NCBI RefSeq assembly: GCF_026183895.1
Contig: NZ_JAPFQI010000011.1
Location: 1 to 64,000 of the forward strand
DNA from: Sabulicella glaciei
GTDB taxonomy: Bacteria > Pseudomonadota > Alphaproteobacteria > Acetobacterales > Acetobacteraceae
Length of the DNA stretch: 64,000 bases
Direction of reading: 5' to 3'
Each line of letters begins with the position of its first letter. Position 1 is the stretch's first letter. A program made the position numbers and the translations under genes. The notes beneath the pieces were generated by a model that saw nothing but the letters and a program-made list of their open reading frames with translations, was not told the DNA's origin and searched no databases. Of this stretch, positions 53,897-62,282 are shown piece by piece.

Positions 53897-55957
53897 TTGG
53901 CCACCACCGAACCCGACACCCAGCCGCGCGCCGAGCCCACGGCGGCCCAGGCGGCGCAGGCCGCCATCCTCGCCCGCCCCGCCACGGAGGAGCGCCGTAT
54001 GGCCGACGCCATCCGGGCGCTTGCGATGGATGCGGTGGAGGCGGCGAAGTCGGGCCATCCCGGCATGCCCATGGGCATGGCCGACGCGGCCACGGTGCTG
54101 TGGTCCAAGTTCCTGAAGTACGACGCCGCCGACCCGCGCTGGCCCGACCGCGACCGCTTCGTGCTTTCCGCCGGCCACGGCTCCATGCTGCTCTATTCCC
54201 TGCTGCACCTCTCCGGGCATGCGGGGATGGGGATCGAGGAGTTGCGCCGCTTCCGGCAGCTCCACTCCCCCGCCGCCGGCCACCCGGAATTCGGCGAGCA
54301 CCCGGCCATCGAGACCACCACCGGCCCGCTGGGCCAGGGCATCGCCACCGCCGTCGGCATGGCGCTGGCGGAGCGCATGCTGGCCTCGCGCTTCGGCAAG
54401 TCGCTGGTGGACCACCGCACCTGGGTCATCGCCTCGGATGGCGACCTGCAGGAAGGCATCTCCCACGAGGCGGCCTCGCTCGCCGGGCACCTGAAGCTGG
54501 AGAAGCTGACGGTGCTGTGGGACGACAACAACATCTCCATCGACGGCGACACCTCGCTTTCCTTCAGCGAGGACGTGCTGAAGCGCTTCCAGGCCTATGG
54601 CTGGGCGGTGCGCCGCGTGGACGGGCATGACCACCAGGAGCTGGCGGGCGCGATGTCGCAGGCACTGCGCTCGCGCAAGCCGACGCTGATCGCCTGCCGC
54701 ACCATCATCGGTTTCGCGGCGCCCAAAAAGGCCGGCACCGCTGCCTCCCACGGCGCGCCGCTGGGCGGCGACGAGATCGCGGCGGCGAAGTCGGCGCTCG
54801 GCTGGAACGCCGAGCCCTTCACCGTGCCCGAGGGGCTGAAGGGCCGCTGGGAAGAGGCGGGCCGCCGCTCCGCCGGGACGCGCCGCTCCTGGCTGAAGCG
54901 CCTGGCCAAGCATCCGCAGCGCGCGGAGTTCGAGCGCGCCACCGCCGGCAAGCTACCCGAGAACTGGAGCGAGGCGCTGGTCGCGCTGCGCGCCGAATGG
55001 GCGGAGGCGAAGCCCAAGCTCGCCACCCGCGTCGCCAGCCAGAAGGCGCTGGAAGGCCTGGTGCCGGCGGTGCCGGAGATGGTGGGCGGCTCCGCCGACC
55101 TCACCGGCTCCAACAACACCAACGTGAAGGGCATCCCGGTGGTGCGGCCGGGCGACTATGGCGGCCGCTTCGTCCATTGGGGCGTGCGCGAGCACGGCAT
55201 GGCCGCGGCCATGAACGGCATGGCGCTGCATGGCGGGCTGATCCCCTATAGCGGCACCTTCCTGGTCTTCGCCGACTACCTGCGCCCGGCTCTGCGCCTC
55301 GCGGCGCTGATGCACCAGCGCGTCATCCACGTGCTGACGCATGACAGCATCGGCCTGGGCGAGGACGGGCCGACGCACCAGCCGGTCGAGACTCTGGCCA
55401 GCCTGCGCGCCATCCCCAATACCTTCGTCTTCCGCCCCGCCGACGCGATGGAAACGGCGGAATGCTGGGAGATGGCGTTGCGTCGCGCCGACGGCCCCTC
55501 CGTGCTCGCTCTGACCCGCCAGGGCCTGCCCGCCCTGCGCGCGGAGGCCGGCGAGAATCGCTGCGCCCGCGGCGGCTACGTGCTGGCGGAGGCCGAGGGC
55601 GGCGAGCGGCAGGTGACGCTGATCGCCACCGGCTCCGAGGTGTCGGTCGCGGTCGCGGCGCGGGAGGCCCTGGCCGAGGCGGGGATCCGCGCCGCCGTGG
55701 TGTCCTTGCCTTGTTGGGAACTTTTCGCCACGCAGGACGTTGGCTACCGGGCCTCCGTGCTGGGCGCGGCCCCGCGCATCGGCATCGAGGCCGCGCTGCC
55801 TTTCGGCTGGGATCGCTGGCTCGGCGAGCGCTCGGCCTTCGTGGGCATGCAGGGCTTCGGCGCCTCCGCGCCAGCCGAGGCGCTGTTCGAGCATTTCGGA
55901 ATCACGCCGGCCGCGGTGGTCGCGGCGGCGCGCAAGCTTGTGGAAGGGGATCGCTAG
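53897..55957 (+). CDS. tkt: Transketolase
   Basis: TPP-dependent transfer of two-carbon units in the pentose-phosphate pathway. Seen: [21 protein letters not shown] (about 38-58), [13 protein letters not shown] (about 94-106), TPP motif [19 protein letters not shown] (about 179-197), [18 protein letters not shown] (about 433-450), and [19 protein letters not shown] (about 479-497). 686 aa, slightly long from a polar A/T/P-rich N-terminus. I start at TTG 53897 with GAGGA 5 nt before it; upstream extension is improbable. Followed 4 bp later by gap. Confidence 0.95.
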   Translation: MATTEPDTQPRAEPTAAQAAQAAILARPATEERRMADAIRALAMDAVEAAKSGHPGMPMGMADAATVLWSKFLKYDAADPRWPDRDRFVLSAGHGSMLLYSLLHLSGHAGMGIEELRRFRQLHSPAAGHPEFGEHPAIETTTGPLGQGIATAVGMALAERMLASRFGKSLVDHRTWVIASDGDLQEGISHEAASLAGHLKLEKLTVLWDDNNISIDGDTSLSFSEDVLKRFQAYGWAVRRVDGHDHQELAGAMSQALRSRKPTLIACRTIIGFAAPKKAGTAASHGAPLGGDEIAAAKSALGWNAEPFTVPEGLKGRWEEAGRRSAGTRRSWLKRLAKHPQRAEFERATAGKLPENWSEALVALRAEWAEAKPKLATRVASQKALEGLVPAVPEMVGGSADLTGSNNTNVKGIPVVRPGDYGGRFVHWGVREHGMAAAMNGMALHGGLIPYSGTFLVFADYLRPALRLAALMHQRVIHVLTHDSIGLGEDGPTHQPVETLASLRAIPNTFVFRPADAMETAECWEMALRRADGPSVLALTRQGLPALRAEAGENRCARGGYVLAEAEGGERQVTLIATGSEVSVAVAAREALAEAGIRAAVVSLPCWELFATQDVGYRASVLGAAPRIGIEAALPFGWDRWLGERSAFVGMQGFGASAPAEALFEHFGITPAAVVAAARKLVEGDR

Positions 55958-55961
55958 GACG

Positions 55962-57002
55962 ATGACGGTCAAGGTTGCCATCAACGGTTTCGGACGCATC
56001 GGGCGCCTCGTGCTGCGCGCGATGATCGAGAGCGGGCGGGACGACGTGGAGTGCGTCGCGATCAACGACCTGGGCTCGGTCGAGGCGAATGCCCACATGT
56101 TCCGCTACGACAGCGTCCATGGCCGCTTCCCCGGCGAGGTGCAGGTCGAGGGCGACAGCATCCTCATCCGCGCCAATGGCCGGCAATACGCGCCGATCAA
56201 GGTGACGGCCGAGCGCGACCCGACCAAGCTGTCCTGGCAGGGCGTGGACGTGGCCGCCGAGTGCACCGGCATCTTCACCAACTCGGACAAGGCGGCGCTG
56301 CTGCTGCAGGCCGGCCCGCGCAAGGTGCTGGTCTCGGCCCCCGTCACCTGGGCGGAGGCGCATGCCGATGCCTCGGCGCAGGCGACGATCGTCTATGGCG
56401 TGAACCACAAGATCCTGCAGCCGAGCCACCAGATCGTCTCCAACGCCTCCTGCACCACGAACTGCCTGGCGCCGGTGGCGAAGGTCCTCCATGAGAAGTG
56501 GGGCATCGCCCGCGGCTACATGGTGACGATCCACGCTTATACGGGCGACCAGAATACGGTGGACACGCTGCACAAGGACCTGCACCGGGCCCGCGCCGCC
56601 GCCGTTTCCGCCATCCCGACCTCGACCGGCGCGGCCAAGGCCGTGGGCCTCGTCCTGCCGGAACTGAAGGGCAAGCTGGACGGCACCGCCATCCGCATCC
56701 CGACGCCCAACGTTTCCCTGATCTCGCTGGACGTGAACCTCAACACGCCGGGCGTGACGAAGGAGATGGTGAACGCGGCGATGAAGGAGGCCTCGGAGGG
56801 CGAGCTGAAGGGCATCCTCGGCTACAACACCGCGCCGCTCGTTTCCATCGACTTCAACCACGACGCCCACTCCTCCACCTTCGATGCGACGCAGACGCAG
56901 GTGGTGGACGGCGCGCTGGTGCGCGTCATGGCGTGGTACGACAACGAGTGGGGCTTCTCGAACCGCATGTCGGACACGGCTGCGCTGCTCGGCAAGCTCT
57001 AA
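55962..57002 (+). CDS. gap: Glyceraldehyde-3-phosphate dehydrogenase
   Basis: NAD-dependent oxidation of glyceraldehyde-3-phosphate. Seen: VAINGFGRIGRLVLRAM (about 5-21), catalytic cysteine in SNASCTTNCLAPVAKVL (about 159-175), histidine in TIHAYTGDQNT (about 187-197), and NEWGFSNRM near the C-terminus. The first strand end carries the aspartate of AINDLG, typical of the NAD form. 346 aa. Middle gene of tkt-gap-pgk; the gap-pgk space is 191 bp and is mostly filled by repeat copy C. Confidence 0.97.
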   Translation: MTVKVAINGFGRIGRLVLRAMIESGRDDVECVAINDLGSVEANAHMFRYDSVHGRFPGEVQVEGDSILIRANGRQYAPIKVTAERDPTKLSWQGVDVAAECTGIFTNSDKAALLLQAGPRKVLVSAPVTWAEAHADASAQATIVYGVNHKILQPSHQIVSNASCTTNCLAPVAKVLHEKWGIARGYMVTIHAYTGDQNTVDTLHKDLHRARAAAVSAIPTSTGAAKAVGLVLPELKGKLDGTAIRIPTPNVSLISLDVNLNTPGVTKEMVNAAMKEASEGELKGILGYNTAPLVSIDFNHDAHSSTFDATQTQVVDGALVRVMAWYDNEWGFSNRMSDTAALLGKL

Positions 57003-57009
57003 GTTTGTT

Positions 57010-57143
57010 GATGCCCTCAACGCGGTCAGGCCCTGCCTGACCGCTGCGCCGGGCGCGCGCATCCGCGCGCTTGGCTTTCGCGCCGCCACTGGCGCGCCTG
57101 CGACGCGGTAGGTCTGGGCGCGCCGGCCGCCTTGCGGCCGGAT
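57010..57143 (+). repeat. Intergenic three-hairpin repeat element, copy C
   Basis: Starts GATGCCCTCAACGCGG 8 bp after the gap stop. Hairpin 1 here is GCGGTCAGGC-CCT-GCCTGACCGC: the arms differ from copies A and B but are still perfectly complementary. Then CGCCGGGCGCGCG with a partner GCGCGC, CTTGGCTTTCGCGCCGCC, GGTCTGGGCGCGCCGGCCGC, and hairpin 3 CCGGCCGC-CTT-GCGGCCGG. Lies between gap and pgk, in gap orientation. Confidence 0.8.
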
Positions 57144-57193
57144 TTCCCTGTTTCGGCGCGGGTTCTTCCCTTGTTGCCCCGCTCGGAGGTTCC

Positions 57194-58387
57194 ATGCCCG
57201 CTTTCCGCACCCTTGATGACCTGGACGCGCGCGGCAAGCGCGTGCTGCTGCGCGCCGACCTGAACCTGCCGGTGAAGGACGGGCGCATTACCGACATGAC
57301 GCGCATCGAGCGCCTGGTGCCCACGCTGCGCGAGCTGCTCGACAAGGGCGCGCGCCTCGTCGTGTGCTCGCATTTCGACCGGCCCAAGGGGCAGCGCGTG
57401 CCGGAGATGTCGCTGAAGCCCATGCAGGCCGCGCTCACGCAGGCCCTGGGCCGCGAGGTGCGCTTCGCTGATGACTGCATCGGTCCCGAGGCCGAGGCGG
57501 CCGTCGCCGCGCTGAAGGATGGCGAGGCGCTGCTGCTGGAGAACACCCGCTTCCACAAGGGCGAGGAAAAGAACGACCCCGCCCTGGCCCAGGGACTCGC
57601 GAAGCTTGCCGATGCCTTTGTGAACGACGCGTTCAGCGCCGCGCATCGCGCCCATGCCAGCACGGAAGGCGTGGCGCGCCTCGTGCCCGCCTATGCCGGA
57701 CGGCTGATGCAGGCGGAGCTGGAGGCGCTGGACAAGGCGCTCGGCAATCCGCAGCGCCCGGTGGTCGCCATCGTCGGCGGCGCCAAGGTTTCCACCAAGC
57801 TCGACCTGCTCGGCAACCTGACCAAGAAGGTGGACGTGCTGGTGATCGGCGGCGCCATGGCCAACACATTCCTGGCCGCCCAGGGCCACGGCGTCGGCAA
57901 GTCGCTCCAGGAAGCGGAGATGCACGACACGGCCAGCCAGATCATGGCCGACGCGAAGAGCAATGGCTGCGAGATCCTGCTGCCCGTGGACCTCGTGGTG
58001 GCGGAGGCCTTCGCCGCGCATTCGCCCAACGAGGTCGTCGGGCTGGACGCGGTGCCGGCGGACCGCATGGCGCTCGACGTGGGGCCGGAAACGGTGAAGG
58101 CGGTGGTGTCCCGCCTCGCCTCGGCGCGGACCCTGGTGTGGAACGGTCCCTTTGGCGCCTTCGAGATCGCGCCCTTCGATTCCGCCACCGTGGCGGTGGC
58201 AAAGGAGGTGGCGCGGCTGACGGAGGCCGGCAGCCTGACCAGCGTCGGCGGCGGCGGCGACACCGTCTCCGCCCTGCGCCATGCCGGGGTAGCGGAGCGA
58301 ATGAGCTACGTTTCCACCGCCGGCGGCGCCTTCCTGGAATGGCTGGAGGGCAAGGAACTGCCGGGCGTCGCCGCGCTCTCGCGCTGA
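57194..58387 (+). CDS. pgk: Phosphoglycerate kinase
   Basis: Makes ATP and 3-phosphoglycerate from 1,3-bisphosphoglycerate. Seen: [19 protein letters not shown] (about 15-33), SHFDRPKG (about 61-68), [17 protein letters not shown] (about 114-130), [18 protein letters not shown] (about 194-211), [11 protein letters not shown] (about 316-326), and the ATP loop [12 protein letters not shown] (about 352-363). 397 aa. GGAGGTTCC precedes the ATG. Fructose-bisphosphate aldolase, which often follows, is absent here. Confidence 0.97.
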   Translation: MPAFRTLDDLDARGKRVLLRADLNLPVKDGRITDMTRIERLVPTLRELLDKGARLVVCSHFDRPKGQRVPEMSLKPMQAALTQALGREVRFADDCIGPEAEAAVAALKDGEALLLENTRFHKGEEKNDPALAQGLAKLADAFVNDAFSAAHRAHASTEGVARLVPAYAGRLMQAELEALDKALGNPQRPVVAIVGGAKVSTKLDLLGNLTKKVDVLVIGGAMANTFLAAQGHGVGKSLQEAEMHDTASQIMADAKSNGCEILLPVDLVVAEAFAAHSPNEVVGLDAVPADRMALDVGPETVKAVVSRLASARTLVWNGPFGAFEIAPFDSATVAVAKEVARLTEAGSLTSVGGGGDTVSALRHAGVAERMSYVSTAGGAFLEWLEGKELPGVAALSR

Positions 58388-58417
58388 AGATGTTCACTTT
58401 GCGTTGACTTATTAATG

Positions 58418-58445
58418 GGACATGCCTCAATCTTGAGGCATGTCC
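58418..58445. promoter_or_regulatory. Perfect 13-bp-arm inverted repeat downstream of pgk
   Basis: GGACATGCCTCAA and TTGAGGCATGTCC (58418-58430, 58433-58445) are perfectly complementary with only TC between. It follows TTGACT (58404) at a distance that would place the palindrome over a -10/+1 region, so it could be an operator; as RNA it would be a strong hairpin, but no U-tract follows, so a pgk terminator is less likely. Noticeably more AT-rich than flanking coding DNA. Confidence 0.55.
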
Positions 58446-58456
58446 AGCAATCGCCT

Positions 58457-58495
58457 CATCGCAGCCGCTTTCACCCATTCTTCACGGCTGCGATG
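58457..58495 (+). promoter_or_regulatory. Perfect 11-bp-arm inverted repeat next to a ribosome binding site
   Basis: CATCGCAGCCG (58457-58467) and CGGCTGCGATG (58485-58495) pair perfectly around a 17-nt loop. The downstream arm abuts GAGAG, the probable Shine-Dalgarno of the 65-residue gene starting at 58509. Formation of the stem in the leader RNA could limit ribosome access. Regulation is inferred from geometry only. Confidence 0.5.
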
Positions 58496-58508
58496 GAGAG
58501 TGCTGCGC

Positions 58509-58706
58509 ATGATCAGCACCAACAGCCTCGCCGCCTTCACGCCAGAGGTGACGCGCGCCCGCCCCGGCCAGCCGGCCCGGCCGGTTGCTCCCGCTCCCGA
58601 TGTCGCCCCGATCCAGCAAGCCGCCGCGCAACGCACGCTGGAAGCGGTGCCGCCCGCCCCGGACAAGCCCCTGCCGCGCGGCTCACTTCTTGACCTGCGC
58701 GTCTGA
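58509..58706 (+). CDS. 65-residue hypothetical protein with PRGSLLDLRV-type C-terminus
   Basis: Small, soluble, proline/alanine-rich protein. Seen: an N-terminus ISTNSLAAFTPEVTRARPGQ, a P/A-rich middle and a C-terminus LPRGSLLDLRV that I recall from short conserved proteins of Acetobacteraceae (from memory, unchecked). No signal peptide or membrane helix. ATG at 58509 has GGAGAG 8 nt upstream; an in-frame ATG at 58440 lies inside a palindrome and is unlikely. Its 120-bp leader contains two perfect inverted repeats, suggesting tight control. Function unknown. Confidence 0.65.
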   Translation: MISTNSLAAFTPEVTRARPGQPARPVAPAPDVAPIQQAAAQRTLEAVPPAPDKPLPRGSLLDLRV

Positions 58707-58845
58707 TTTCTGCCGGTTTCCTGGGCAAAATTGCGTCCTTGCCGCGAAAACATCCGCGTCCGCCCCGGGTCCGGGCGCCGCTTCCATGACAGTTTCGGCA
58801 CAACGGCGCCCAGGAGCGTCGGAGTGACGGAAAGCGGCAAGGCCC

Positions 58846-59604
58846 ATGCGCAAGATTCTCCTCGCCTCCACAGCCTTCACGGGCCTGTCCCTGGCGCAGC
58901 CCGCGGCGGCGCAGGTCGCCATCGGCAACACGGGGCTGGAAGCCAGCATCACCGGCACGGTGGCGAGCGACTACTTGTTCCGCGGCATCAGCCAGACCCG
59001 CTCCCGCATCGCCACCCAGGCCACAGCCGAGCTGGCGCATAGCAGCGGCTTCTATATCGGCGGCTTCGTCAGCAATGTCCGCTTCCTCGGCACCGATGCG
59101 CGGCAGGAGGTGGATCTGTTCGGCGGCTATCGCTTCGCCGTGGGGGGGCTGAAGCTCGACCTCGGCGGCATCTGGTACACCTATCCTGGCTACAGCCGTC
59201 CGGCCGGCGCCTACGGCCTCAACTACGCCGAGGCGCAGGTCAGGGCGTCCTACGAGGTCGGGCCGGTCAACCTGCTCGGCCAGTTCAACTACTCGCCGAA
59301 CTTCTTCGGCTCCTCGGGCAACGGCTTCTATGCGGAGGGCGGCGCGGACTGGAAGACCGGCATCTTCGACCTCACCCTGGGCGGCCGCATCGGCTACCAA
59401 TGGATCGAGCGCAACGTGCGCTTCGGCACGCCGGATTACGCCTGGTGGTCGGTCGCCATCTCGCGTGAATTCGCCATCCCCGGCATCGGCACGGTCACGG
59501 CCGCGGTGGGCTACTACGACACCTCGATCCGCCGCGCCGACTGCGCCGGCGGGCAGAATATCTGCGCCGCACGCGCCCTGGGCTCGATCTCCTTCAAGTT
59601 CTGA
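58846..59604 (+). CDS. TorF-family putative outer-membrane porin
   Basis: Outer-membrane beta-barrel protein of the TorF (TIGR02001-like) family. Seen: signal peptide RKILLASTAFTGLSLAQPAAA (about 2-22), the family opening GTVASDYLFRGISQTRSR (about 37-54), alternating hydrophobic/polar strands with many Gly/Tyr/Phe, and a terminal phenylalanine (GSISFKF) as needed for barrel assembly. Two cysteines near the C-terminus (ADCAGGQNICAA) could form a loop disulfide. 252 aa. Function in the family is unproven; channel activity presumed. Confidence 0.88.
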   Translation: MRKILLASTAFTGLSLAQPAAAQVAIGNTGLEASITGTVASDYLFRGISQTRSRIATQATAELAHSSGFYIGGFVSNVRFLGTDARQEVDLFGGYRFAVGGLKLDLGGIWYTYPGYSRPAGAYGLNYAEAQVRASYEVGPVNLLGQFNYSPNFFGSSGNGFYAEGGADWKTGIFDLTLGGRIGYQWIERNVRFGTPDYAWWSVAISREFAIPGIGTVTAAVGYYDTSIRRADCAGGQNICAARALGSISFKF

Positions 59605-59684
59605 GGCCGGCAGGTCCTGAGGCCGGGCTTCCGCTTGACGCATCCTCTCCGGCCGGCCGACGTTCCCCGGCTGGAGGGACTTGC

Positions 59685-60311
59685 ATGCACCGTCTGATCA
59701 TCGCCGCCCTGCTCGCCGCCGCGCCGGCGGTGGCGCAGGAACGCCCATCCGTCACGCCGACGCGCGACGCGACCGTGACCTATCGCCTCCAGGGCACGCC
59801 GGGCGGTGCGGCGGGCGGCTCGCTCAGCGAGATGCGCATCGGCTTCCTCGCCGCGCAGCAGCTGATCCGCCTGGATCTGCCCACGGGCGGCGGCTACATC
59901 GTCGCCGACAGCCGCGCCCGCACCGGCTTCCTGGTGAGCGAGGCGCAGCGCGCGGTGGTGGTTCTGCCCCCCGGCAGCGGCACCGCGGGCATGCTCCCAC
60001 ACGAGAGCGCGAACTACACGCGCGAGGGCGCGGACACCGTGGCCGGCTTTCCCTGCACGCTGTGGCGCGTCGACGATGCGGGCCGCAGCGCCCGCGCCTG
60101 CATCACCACGGACGGGCTGATCCTGCGCGCCGAGGGCCAGAACGGGCGCATGGAGGCCGTGGCGGTGGACCGCACGCCGCTCGACCCCAGGCGCTTCGAG
60201 CGTCCGACCGGATTCCGGGTGATGCAGGCGCCTTCGGACGTGCCGGCCGGCGCCGGGGCGACGCTGCCGCGCGGGACTGCCCTGCCGCCGCCTGGCCTCC
60301 CAGGACGGTAA
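59685..60311 (+). CDS. Secreted hypothetical protein
   Basis: Not recognised; weakly like DUF4412-type periplasmic proteins. Seen: signal peptide MHRLIIAALLAAAPAVA-Q (about 1-18), a beta-rich body with RDATVTYRLQGTPGG (about 28-42) and IVADSRARTGFLVSEAQRAV (about 69-88), two cysteines (FPCTLW about 123, ARACITTDG about 138) that could pair, and a proline-rich C-terminus. 208 aa. It begins a run of envelope-related small genes (CsbD, membrane protein, LolA). Confidence 0.68.
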   Translation: MHRLIIAALLAAAPAVAQERPSVTPTRDATVTYRLQGTPGGAAGGSLSEMRIGFLAAQQLIRLDLPTGGGYIVADSRARTGFLVSEAQRAVVVLPPGSGTAGMLPHESANYTREGADTVAGFPCTLWRVDDAGRSARACITTDGLILRAEGQNGRMEAVAVDRTPLDPRRFERPTGFRVMQAPSDVPAGAGATLPRGTALPPPGLPGR

Positions 60312-60350
60312 GGCCAACGAACCCGCCCGGGTCGCGTTCCTGTCCGGTAA

Positions 60351-60369
60351 GGCGCCCCGCTTGGGCGCC
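60351..60369. terminator. Hairpin between the secreted protein and csbD-like gene
   Basis: Perfect 7-bp stem GGCGCCC/GGGCGCC with loop CGCTT, 39 bp past the upstream stop and about 20 bp before the csbD-like ATG. No U-tract. Could be a weak terminator or a leader structure of the csbD-like gene, whose RBS (AAGGAGG) follows directly. Confidence 0.35.
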
Positions 60370-60389
60370 ACCAGACAAGGAGGTCCCCA

Positions 60390-60575
60390 ATGGACAAGGA
60401 TCGGATCGAAGGCGCCGCCAAGCAGGCGAAGGGCACGCTGAAGGATGCCGCCGGCAAGCTGACCGGCGATGCGAAGCTCGAGGCCGAGGGCAAGATGGAT
60501 AAGGCCGAAGGCAAGGCGCAGAACGCGGTCGGCGGCGTCAAGGATGCCGCCCGCGACGCGGTCGACAAGAAGTAG
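60390..60575 (+). CDS. CsbD-family stress protein
   Basis: Small, highly charged, probably disordered or helical protein; CsbD relatives are induced by general stress in many bacteria. Seen: the family start MDKDRIEGAAKQAKGTLKDA, then AGKLTGDAKLEAEGK and a lysine-rich end. 61 aa, typical. Excellent RBS AAGGAGG. The next gene begins 6 bp after its stop, so the two are co-expressed. Confidence 0.92.
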   Translation: MDKDRIEGAAKQAKGTLKDAAGKLTGDAKLEAEGKMDKAEGKAQNAVGGVKDAARDAVDKK

Positions 60576-60581
60576 CGCCCG

Positions 60582-61493
60582 GTGAGCCACGCGACATCCG
60601 ACCGGAGCGAGGTCGTCTACGATCCCATGGTGGCGCAGCCTGAGGCAGCGCCCGCGCTCCGACCTCAGGCCTCTTGGGGTGCCCTTCTGGTCGGTGCCGT
60701 CGTGGCCATCACCGTCGGGCTGATGCTCAACACGCTCGGCGTCGCCGTCGGCGCCGGGGTGGTGGACGTCACCGCGCGCGACACGCCCTCCGCCACGGCG
60801 ATGGGCGTGGGCGCGGCCATCTGGTTCGCCGTGTCCAACATCATCGGCTTGTTCCTGGGCGGGATGGTGGCGGCGCGGCTGGCCGGCACCACGGACCGGC
60901 TTGATGCCGCCTATCACGGGCTGGGCGCCTGGGCGGTGGCCTTCCTGTTCGCCGTTGTGGTGATGGGCCAGGTGGGCAGCAACATCGCCGGCCGGGCGGC
61001 CGATGCCGTGGGCTCCGTCGCCCGTGGTGCGGCCGATGCCGCCGGCTCGGCCACCGGCGCCGCGGCCTCCGCCGTCGATCCCGAGCAGGTGACGGAACGC
61101 GTCCGCGTGGCCCTGTCCGGGCCGGAAGACCCCGCCGCCATGACGACGGAGCAGCGTGGGGCGGAGATCGCCTCGCTGGTCGGAACCGGCATGACGCAGG
61201 GTGGGCTGGACGACGCCCGCAGGGCGCGCCTCGTTCGCCTCGTCTCTGCCGAGGCGGGGATCCCCGAGGACCAGGCCGCCCAGCGCGTCGCCGCAGCCGA
61301 GGCCGAGGCGCGGCGCCTGGCCGAGGAGGCCGAGCGTCGCGCGCGGGAAGCTGCGGATGCCGCTGCCACCGCCGCTGCCACCTCGGCGCTGTACTTCTTC
61401 GTGACGATGCTGCTCGGGGCCGGGGCCGCCATGTTGGGCGCGCGATCCGGCACGCGTGGCCTCGTCATGGCGCATCGGCGCGCGCCACTCTGA
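60582..61493 (+). CDS. Hypothetical membrane protein with alanine-rich helical loop
   Basis: No characterised family recognised. Seen: three helices near the N-terminus (ASWGALLVGAVVAITVGLML at about 31-50; AAIWFAVSNIIGLFLGGMVA about 78-97; AWAVAFLFAVVVMGQVG about 116-132), a long A/E/R-rich region (about 140-270) likely helical or coiled-coil, with heptad-like AEAEARRLAEEAERRAREAA, and a final helix (ALYFFVTMLLGAGAAMLGA about 271-289). 303 aa. GTG start. Coupled to the CsbD gene, so possibly an envelope stress component (inference). Confidence 0.72.
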   Translation: MSHATSDRSEVVYDPMVAQPEAAPALRPQASWGALLVGAVVAITVGLMLNTLGVAVGAGVVDVTARDTPSATAMGVGAAIWFAVSNIIGLFLGGMVAARLAGTTDRLDAAYHGLGAWAVAFLFAVVVMGQVGSNIAGRAADAVGSVARGAADAAGSATGAAASAVDPEQVTERVRVALSGPEDPAAMTTEQRGAEIASLVGTGMTQGGLDDARRARLVRLVSAEAGIPEDQAAQRVAAAEAEARRLAEEAERRAREAADAAATAAATSALYFFVTMLLGAGAAMLGARSGTRGLVMAHRRAPL

Positions 61494-61502
61494 TGCGGGG
61501 GC

Positions 61503-61535
61503 GGGAAGGGGCCCCTACCCACGGGCCCCTTTCCC
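61503..61535 (+). terminator. Strong hairpin just upstream of lolA
   Basis: GGGAAGGGGCCC pairs with GGGCCCCTTTCCC around a short loop (one bulged base), ending in CCTTTCCCCTCC. It lies between the membrane-protein stop and lolA ATG. It may end the upstream transcript or act as an attenuator/leader of lolA, which itself has no obvious Shine-Dalgarno. Confidence 0.45.
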
Positions 61536-61551
61536 CTCCACATCTTCCCGC

Positions 61552-62166
61552 ATGATCACCGGACGCCGCTCCCTCCTCGCCGCTCCCGCCTTGCTGCTGC
61601 CCAGCATGGCGCTGGCCCAGTCCAACGCGGCTCTCGCGCGGGTGGAGGCGTATTTCAACGGGCTGACCACCTTGCGCGCCCGCTTCCTCCAGACCGCCTT
61701 CAACGGCGCTTCCGCCGAAGGTACCGCCTGGATCTGGCGCCCGTCGCGCATGCGCTTCGAGTACGATCCGCCGGAGCCGACGCTGCTCGTCGCGGCTGAC
61801 CGGCAGTTCTTCCATTGGGATGGCGAGTTGCGCCAGGCGACCGTGGTGCCGCTGGAATCCACCCCGCTCGGTGTCCTGCTCCGTTCGCCGCTGCGCCTGT
61901 CCGGCGACGTGACGGTGGCCGGGGTGGAGCGTTCGGGCGGCTTCCTGCGCGTCACCGTGTTTCGCACCGGGCACCCGGCGGAGGGCCGCATCCAGTTGGC
62001 GTTAGAAGAGGAGCCGATGCTGCTGCGGCAATGGGTGGTGGTGGATGGGCAGAACCGCGCCACCCGCGTCACGCTGAACCAGATCCAGATCGGGCTGCGC
62101 TTCGACCCCTTCCTGTTCGCCTTCAATGACCCGCGCTTCCGCGAGGCGCTGGAGCAGGGCCGCTGA
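61552..62166 (+). CDS. lolA: Outer-membrane lipoprotein carrier protein LolA
   Basis: Periplasmic chaperone carrying lipoproteins from LolCDE to the outer membrane. Seen: signal peptide ITGRRSLLAAPALLLPSMALA (about 2-22), YFNGLTTLRARFLQTAFNG (about 34-52), TAWIWRPSRMRFEYDPPEP (about 58-76), and the C-terminal RVTLNQIQIGLRFDPFLFAF. 204 aa, normal. Start ATG 61552 has a poor RBS; the open frame extends upstream but lacks a signal-peptide start. In alphaproteobacteria it often stands alone, as here. Confidence 0.92.
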   Translation: MITGRRSLLAAPALLLPSMALAQSNAALARVEAYFNGLTTLRARFLQTAFNGASAEGTAWIWRPSRMRFEYDPPEPTLLVAADRQFFHWDGELRQATVVPLESTPLGVLLRSPLRLSGDVTVAGVERSGGFLRVTVFRTGHPAEGRIQLALEEEPMLLRQWVVVDGQNRATRVTLNQIQIGLRFDPFLFAFNDPRFREALEQGR

Positions 62167-62282
62167 ATCCGCATTCCTCCGGCCTTGATTGCGCCACGTG
62201 CGGCGCGTTTATTGCAGGGTGGAGACGGGAAGCCTGATCATGGGCTTCCTGCCGGATGACACCTCGCCCCAAGGGGATGCGC

